The notes beneath the pieces were generated by a model. It did not search any database. It was not told the origin of the DNA and saw nothing but the letters and a program-made list of their open reading frames with translations. DNA of 8,943 nucleotides from an uncultured Collinsella sp. (lineage in GTDB: Bacteria; Actinomycetota; Coriobacteriia; Coriobacteriales; Coriobacteriaceae): NCBI GenBank assembly GCA_900757205.1, contig CAAENA010000053.1, positions 1 through 8,943 on the forward strand. Reading direction: 5' to 3'. Position numbers and translations under genes: made by a program. Positions within the stretch are counted from its first letter, which is position 1. The number at the start of each line of letters is the position of its first letter. Shown piece after piece: positions 5,656 through 8,943 of this stretch.

Positions 5656-7878
5656 ATGAATATGCTCAAAATCTCGAAGGCGATCTTTAGGTCGCTTCTC
5701 TCCTCCAGGTCGCTCTGTGTTGTCGTTGTTGCGTTGATGGTTCTTTGTGCTCTGCCCGTCTTCAGGAGCGCGGCTGGCATCGACGGACGGGTCGAATACC
5801 TCGAGTCGGGAATAACCCGTGTTGAGCAGGAATTGTCAGCATCCTATGCGGATGCGCTTGTGAATGCGGGGGAGGACGGTGTCTATACCTCTTCATCAAG
5901 CATGCCCGCGCTTCTGTACCCTCTTGCCGCGGGACGTCTTATCTTGGCACCGCTCTCTCCCCTACTTCCGTTTCTGCAGATATCGGATGGAGAGTACACC
6001 TATTATGACGGATCGAAGGAGTACTTGCTATGGGTCGCAACGGCCGTTGCCGTCTCGTTCCTTGCCGCGCGTCTTAACAAACGTGAAAAGCTCATCATCC
6101 AGGCACCGATGGGCGAGCTGGGTAGACTTGTTGCATCGAGCGTATGGGCGAGTGTTTTTGCAATGCTTGCCGTCCTCGCCATCAATCTTCCAGGGATAAT
6201 CGCCGCGCTTGTGAAGAATGGCCCGGGCTCGCCGTTCTATCCGATAGGCTACATTCAATATGCGACTCCGGTTATCAAACCGGCTTGGCTGGTGTTCGCG
6301 CAGACGGCCATCTTGCAATTCTTGGTGGCAGCGTTCATCTCGCTTGTCGTTCACCTTGCCGTGAAGATTGCCAATAACCCTACGCTTGGAATCGTGTTCG
6401 TATGTGCCCTGATGGGGGTGACGATGGTTCCCGGGTATTACGGAAGATCCATCGCTTTACGTGAGTTTGCCCTGTTGAATCCCCTTACGTATGCGAACAC
6501 TGAGTTGACCGTCGGCGCCTATAGCCCGTACCCGACAACGCAGATAGTGAATCTGCCTGGACTTTGCTTCGAGCGTGGCGCGATTGCCCTCGTATGCGCA
6601 ATCGGGATCGAGGTGCTGGCAATTAGCCTGCTTTGCGTTGCTGGAAAGAGCGGCTGCGCGTGCCCGATATCCCCGATTTGTCTTGAGAGAGGTTCCTTCA
6701 CTGCATCGAGAACGGCAACTCGTTCGAGCGCTTGTGCCTCCGCCGTTGCATACGTAAGAACGATGGGGAAACTGCTCCTGCGTTCTCCTACCCTCGCCGT
6801 ATGCGCGATTGCAATGTCGACGACGATGCTGGCCCCGGCTCTGGTCGAGATGTTTCCTGACGCTGATAACGTTTCCGCTGTTCGGTATAGGGATGGGGAG
6901 CTCCGTTCAATAGATCGGTATTTAGAGCAGAACGCTGCGAATATGGACGTCGAGGGCAAAGCGGCCCTGGAAGACATGCGGGATGCTCTTTCGGGTTTCG
7001 TGTACGCGCCTATGCCTGCGGAGGGGTTTCGAAGCCTTGCGACGTACGAGCGCGCTCGAGGTGAGCTGGGCGCGGCAGATGCGACTCTCCTGCAATCGAT
7101 CGGAATCGAGCCGGAGACTCCTTCTCGTGCGGAGGCGCGCGCCCTTCTGCTTGAGTCGATCGCGAGCTTGCCGGACCCCAAGGTTTACGAGTTAAGTACG
7201 AAGATGCCCCCATTAATCCTCCTTTCGTATCTCCAGGCAGCGCTTCCCTCCTTATTTTTGCTGTTGCCCGTGGTTGTCACATCGCTCGCGTGCACCCACC
7301 TGCAGTGTCGTTCCCTTCTGGTTCTCCAGATCCCCGCAACAGCGCATGTGCGTTTTCTGACGGCTGTTGCGCTGGCTCTCCTGCTTGGCTTGGTGCTGCT
7401 TTTGGTGTCGATGGTTCCCGCTGTCGTTGTGTCCGTGATTAAGAACGGTGCGGGTGGATCGGAGTATCCCGTCGCTCTCATTCGGGCGGGAGCTTCGACA
7501 ACGTCCATGGTGGGGGAGGCGGTGTTGTGCAGTATTCCGTTGCTGGTCATGGCATACGGCGTGATTTCCGTCGTCGCTGCGTTGACAGCAGCGATTAGCC
7601 GCAACCCCGTTGTCACCGGAATGGTTTGCGCGGTTCTCTTGGTGTTGGGTTCGTTGAGCGCTCATGTTGAAAGCGTGGGCATGGGCGTCGCGCTGCTGGC
7701 TCCATTCGCCTCGTTTGATCCCGCTTCCCAGGTGGGGACGATTGGGTTCCTTGGGCGAGGGACGAACGCGATGCCTTTTGGAGAGGTCGTCGGCGCATCG
7801 GGCGCTCTGCTGGTGGTCTTGGGCGCCGTATCTCCGTTGATGGTGCGCCTGAGTGTTCCAAAGATCGAAAGGGGATGA
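5656..7878 (+). CDS. Large ABC-2-like permease made of two fused, duplicated halves
   Basis: A 740-residue membrane protein. Each half has an N-terminal helix (about 17-37 and 375-397), an extracytoplasmic segment (about 38-120 and 398-514) and a bundle of helices (about 121-330 and 515-731). The halves are homologous: LVKNGPGSPFYPIGYIQ (185-201) aligns with VIKNGAGGSEYPVALIR (594-610), and KIANNPTLGIVFVCALM aligns with AISRNPVVTGMVCAVLL, an offset near 409 residues. One chain could therefore supply both membrane halves of an ABC transporter. It overlaps or directly precedes the ATPase gene (ATGA at 7875-7878), so they should work together, probably in export of, or immunity to, the peptide encoded upstream. 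ATG 5656 is chosen because AAGG lies six bases upstream and the first helix follows. The upstream in-frame ATGs at 5590 (before the hairpin) and 5638 have weaker support. The linker at about 333-365 carries four cysteines. Bacteriocin immunity proteins of the lactococcin 972 group are also large and multi-helical, but identity with them is not shown. Confidence 0.85.
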   Translation: MNMLKISKAIFRSLLSSRSLCVVVVALMVLCALPVFRSAAGIDGRVEYLESGITRVEQELSASYADALVNAGEDGVYTSSSSMPALLYPLAAGRLILAPLSPLLPFLQISDGEYTYYDGSKEYLLWVATAVAVSFLAARLNKREKLIIQAPMGELGRLVASSVWASVFAMLAVLAINLPGIIAALVKNGPGSPFYPIGYIQYATPVIKPAWLVFAQTAILQFLVAAFISLVVHLAVKIANNPTLGIVFVCALMGVTMVPGYYGRSIALREFALLNPLTYANTELTVGAYSPYPTTQIVNLPGLCFERGAIALVCAIGIEVLAISLLCVAGKSGCACPISPICLERGSFTASRTATRSSACASAVAYVRTMGKLLLRSPTLAVCAIAMSTTMLAPALVEMFPDADNVSAVRYRDGELRSIDRYLEQNAANMDVEGKAALEDMRDALSGFVYAPMPAEGFRSLATYERARGELGAADATLLQSIGIEPETPSRAEARALLLESIASLPDPKVYELSTKMPPLILLSYLQAALPSLFLLLPVVVTSLACTHLQCRSLLVLQIPATAHVRFLTAVALALLLGLVLLLVSMVPAVVVSVIKNGAGGSEYPVALIRAGASTTSMVGEAVLCSIPLLVMAYGVISVVAALTAAISRNPVVTGMVCAVLLVLGSLSAHVESVGMGVALLAPFASFDPASQVGTIGFLGRGTNAMPFGEVVGASGALLVVLGAVSPLMVRLSVPKIERG

Positions 7879-7883
7879 TCTCG

Positions 7884-8624
7884 ATGATTGACCTTCAAAC
7901 GCTGACGATCTCTTATGGAAAGAAGGTGCTCGTAGATTCGGTGAACGCTGAGTTTGCCCCGGGTACGGTCTACGGTCTCGTCGCTCCGAACGGGCATGGA
8001 AAGACGACGTTGCTGCGTGCGATGGCAGGTTTGCCGGGTCCTCGCGTGGACGGGAGCATCGTTCTGGATGAGGTGCAGGGTACGGGTGCGAGAGAGGTCC
8101 GTTCTATGATCTTCTATGCACCTGGTGAGGGGACGCTGCTGTATCCCGGATTGCGTGCGGAAGATCACCTCAAGATGGTTTGCGATATGTGGCCGCATGC
8201 TCGCGATATCGAAGAGATAGTGGAACAAACGCAGATAGGCGAGTTCGCGAAGATGAGGATCCGCACTCTGAGCCAGGGCATGAAGCAGCAGCTTACCCTG
8301 GCGATTGCGTATGCGACGGGCGCGCGGTACCTTCTATTAGATGAGCCCATGAACGCGCTCGACCCCAGCAGGGTGGACTTGCATTCCGAGATTCTCAGGA
8401 AGCTGGCCGATTCTGGTACGTGCATCATCATGTCATCCCACATCTTGGATTCGGTCGATAGGCTGTGCGATGAGATTCTGTTTTTGAAGGATGGGAGGCT
8501 CATTAGAAGCATTCCGCAAGATGATGCTGCGCCGAAGTCTCCTGGATCCCATTTCGCAAAGCCTGCCGGACGCGCCGAGGGTGCGCTAAGCACGTATCGG
8601 CGACTCTACGAAAAGGGCGGGTAG
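7884..8624 (+). CDS. ABC transporter ATP-binding protein
   Basis: A 246-residue nucleotide-binding subunit. Walker A is APNGHGKTT (34-42), the signature is LSQGMKQQ (129-136), Walker B is LLLDEP (150-155) followed by the D-loop NALD, and the switch histidine is His186 in SSHIL. The Q-loop position reads FYAPGEGTLLYP, without the usual glutamine, as in some CcmA-like ATPases. It couples ATP hydrolysis to transport by the duplicated permease and probably by the next permease downstream. GAAAGGGG (7867-7874) lies nine bases before ATG 7884. An alternative ATG at 7875 adds three residues (MIS) and overlaps the permease stop as ATGA, but it abuts the ribosome binding site, so 7884 is preferred. 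The last 35 or so residues, rich in Ala, Lys and Gly, extend past the core domain. Cargo is probably the secreted peptide, from context alone. Confidence 0.95.
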   Translation: MIDLQTLTISYGKKVLVDSVNAEFAPGTVYGLVAPNGHGKTTLLRAMAGLPGPRVDGSIVLDEVQGTGAREVRSMIFYAPGEGTLLYPGLRAEDHLKMVCDMWPHARDIEEIVEQTQIGEFAKMRIRTLSQGMKQQLTLAIAYATGARYLLLDEPMNALDPSRVDLHSEILRKLADSGTCIIMSSHILDSVDRLCDEILFLKDGRLIRSIPQDDAAPKSPGSHFAKPAGRAEGALSTYRRLYEKGG

Positions 8625-8626
8625 AA

Positions 8627-8758
8627 ATGCAGGTTAATAATCTATGTGGTCAATATAATACCGTTAAACCCGCATATCGATACCGCTCAGCCATTCGCCT
8701 CGCCCCCGTCGCACGTATCTTCATCCGGTCTGTTACTTTTAATCTAACGATGCTTTGA
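8627..8758 (+). CDS. Possible 43-residue basic small ORF
   Basis: ATG 8627 starts two bases past the ATPase stop, with AAAGGGCGGG (8612-8621) five bases before it, and runs to TGA 8756-8758. The product would have six arginines and ends in FIRSVTFNLTML, with no recognisable domain or signal. Its codon use does not look strongly coding and a perfect TATAAT lies inside it. It may be real, a coupling leader, or chance. Confidence 0.2.
   Translation: MQVNNLCGQYNTVKPAYRYRSAIRLAPVARIFIRSVTFNLTML
8654..8659 (+). promoter_or_regulatory. Perfect -10 box between the ATPase and the next permease
   Basis: TATAAT occurs in an AT-rich patch (8633-8667) inside the only sizeable gap of the operon, about 120 bases before ATG 8778. 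At 16-18 bp upstream there is no good -35 (AGGTTA, GGTTAA, CAGGTT) and no extended TG motif, so an internal promoter is only possible. Confidence 0.25.
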
Positions 8759-8777
8759 GGAACGTAGGTGCTTCCAA

Positions 8778-8943
8778 ATGTACTGTCGACTTCTTCTCAA
8801 ACTGATCCTAAGAGACAGGGCCGCATGGATTTGTACGCTCGTTCTCGCTGCAGCCTTTTCCGTCCCCATTGCGTTCAATTCACCCATCTACGGGCCCTTC
8901 TTTATGAAGCAGGGCATGCAGGGCTTTGTCGACGCATTCAATA
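8778..8943 (+). CDS. Start of a further ABC-2-like permease (3' end outside window)
   Basis: The first 55 codons are visible from ATG 8778 to the right edge. A basic cytoplasmic start (Arg4, Lys8, Arg12, Arg14) is followed by one helix at about 16-33 and then an outside segment starting NSPIYGPFF. KLILRDRAAWICTLVLAAAF (8-27) aligns without gaps with GKLLLRSPTLAVCAIAMSTT of the second half of the large permease: the Lys, two Leu, Arg and Cys positions match, and a Pro further on coincides. It is therefore probably a third copy of the same permease family in this operon. The ribosome binding site is weak: TAGGTG at 8765-8770, with GAGGAA further upstream. The rest of the gene and its role cannot be judged here. 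Confidence 0.75.
   Translation, partial: MYCRLLLKLILRDRAAWICTLVLAAAFSVPIAFNSPIYGPFFMKQGMQGFVDAFN

Noticed and set aside
6519..7181. A 220-codon minus-strand frame inside the permease gene
   Set aside because: It opposes the duplicated permease, whose homologous halves prove the plus-strand frame; its composition is Ser/Arg/Ala-rich shadow.

Overview
The window looks like GC-rich chromosome from a gut actinobacterium, most likely Coriobacteriia (Collinsella-like). This rests on base composition, strong GC-ending codon preference in the left half, and the overall look of the proteins. It is an impression, not a database result. The window divides near 3.3-3.6 kb into a core-like left part and an accessory right part.

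Left part (1-3208). The 3' end of a Cof-type HAD hydrolase gene (+) faces a complete Cof-type HAD hydrolase gene (-). Between them lies a cluster of short inverted GGGGAC...CTTAA elements (REP-like) and an 11-bp tandem repeat that runs through the stop codon of the second hydrolase. Next, on the minus strand, comes citrate synthase (gltA) with a clear rho-independent terminator. It is preceded by a small ACT-domain protein, probably in the same transcript. A promoter-like TACAAT inside a dyad lies upstream of the ACT gene.

Junction (3209-4329). An almost 400-bp intergenic stretch holds several strong, partly mutually exclusive hairpins and no gene. It is followed by the catalytic half of a tyrosine recombinase whose N-terminal half is missing. 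The remnant reads in frame from the amber stop of the next gene, an XRE regulator.

Right part (4330-8943, continuing past the edge). The codon use is visibly less biased and richer in AT than on the left. On the minus strand, a DUF2975-like four-helix membrane protein and an XRE/YozG-type regulator form a tight two-gene operon. Divergently, on the plus strand, run a small secreted protein with four cysteines after its signal peptide, a 740-residue membrane protein built from two copies of an ABC-2-like permease, an ABC ATPase, and the start of a third permease copy. The layout resembles a secreted peptide or bacteriocin (lactococcin 972-like by weak alignment) with its own ABC export or immunity machinery. 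The intergenic control region between the two operons contains three closely packed palindromes, and the peptide gene has a hairpin covering its ribosome binding site. With the recombinase remnant beside it, this right part is best read as a transferred cargo island, and it holds the most novel content of the window.
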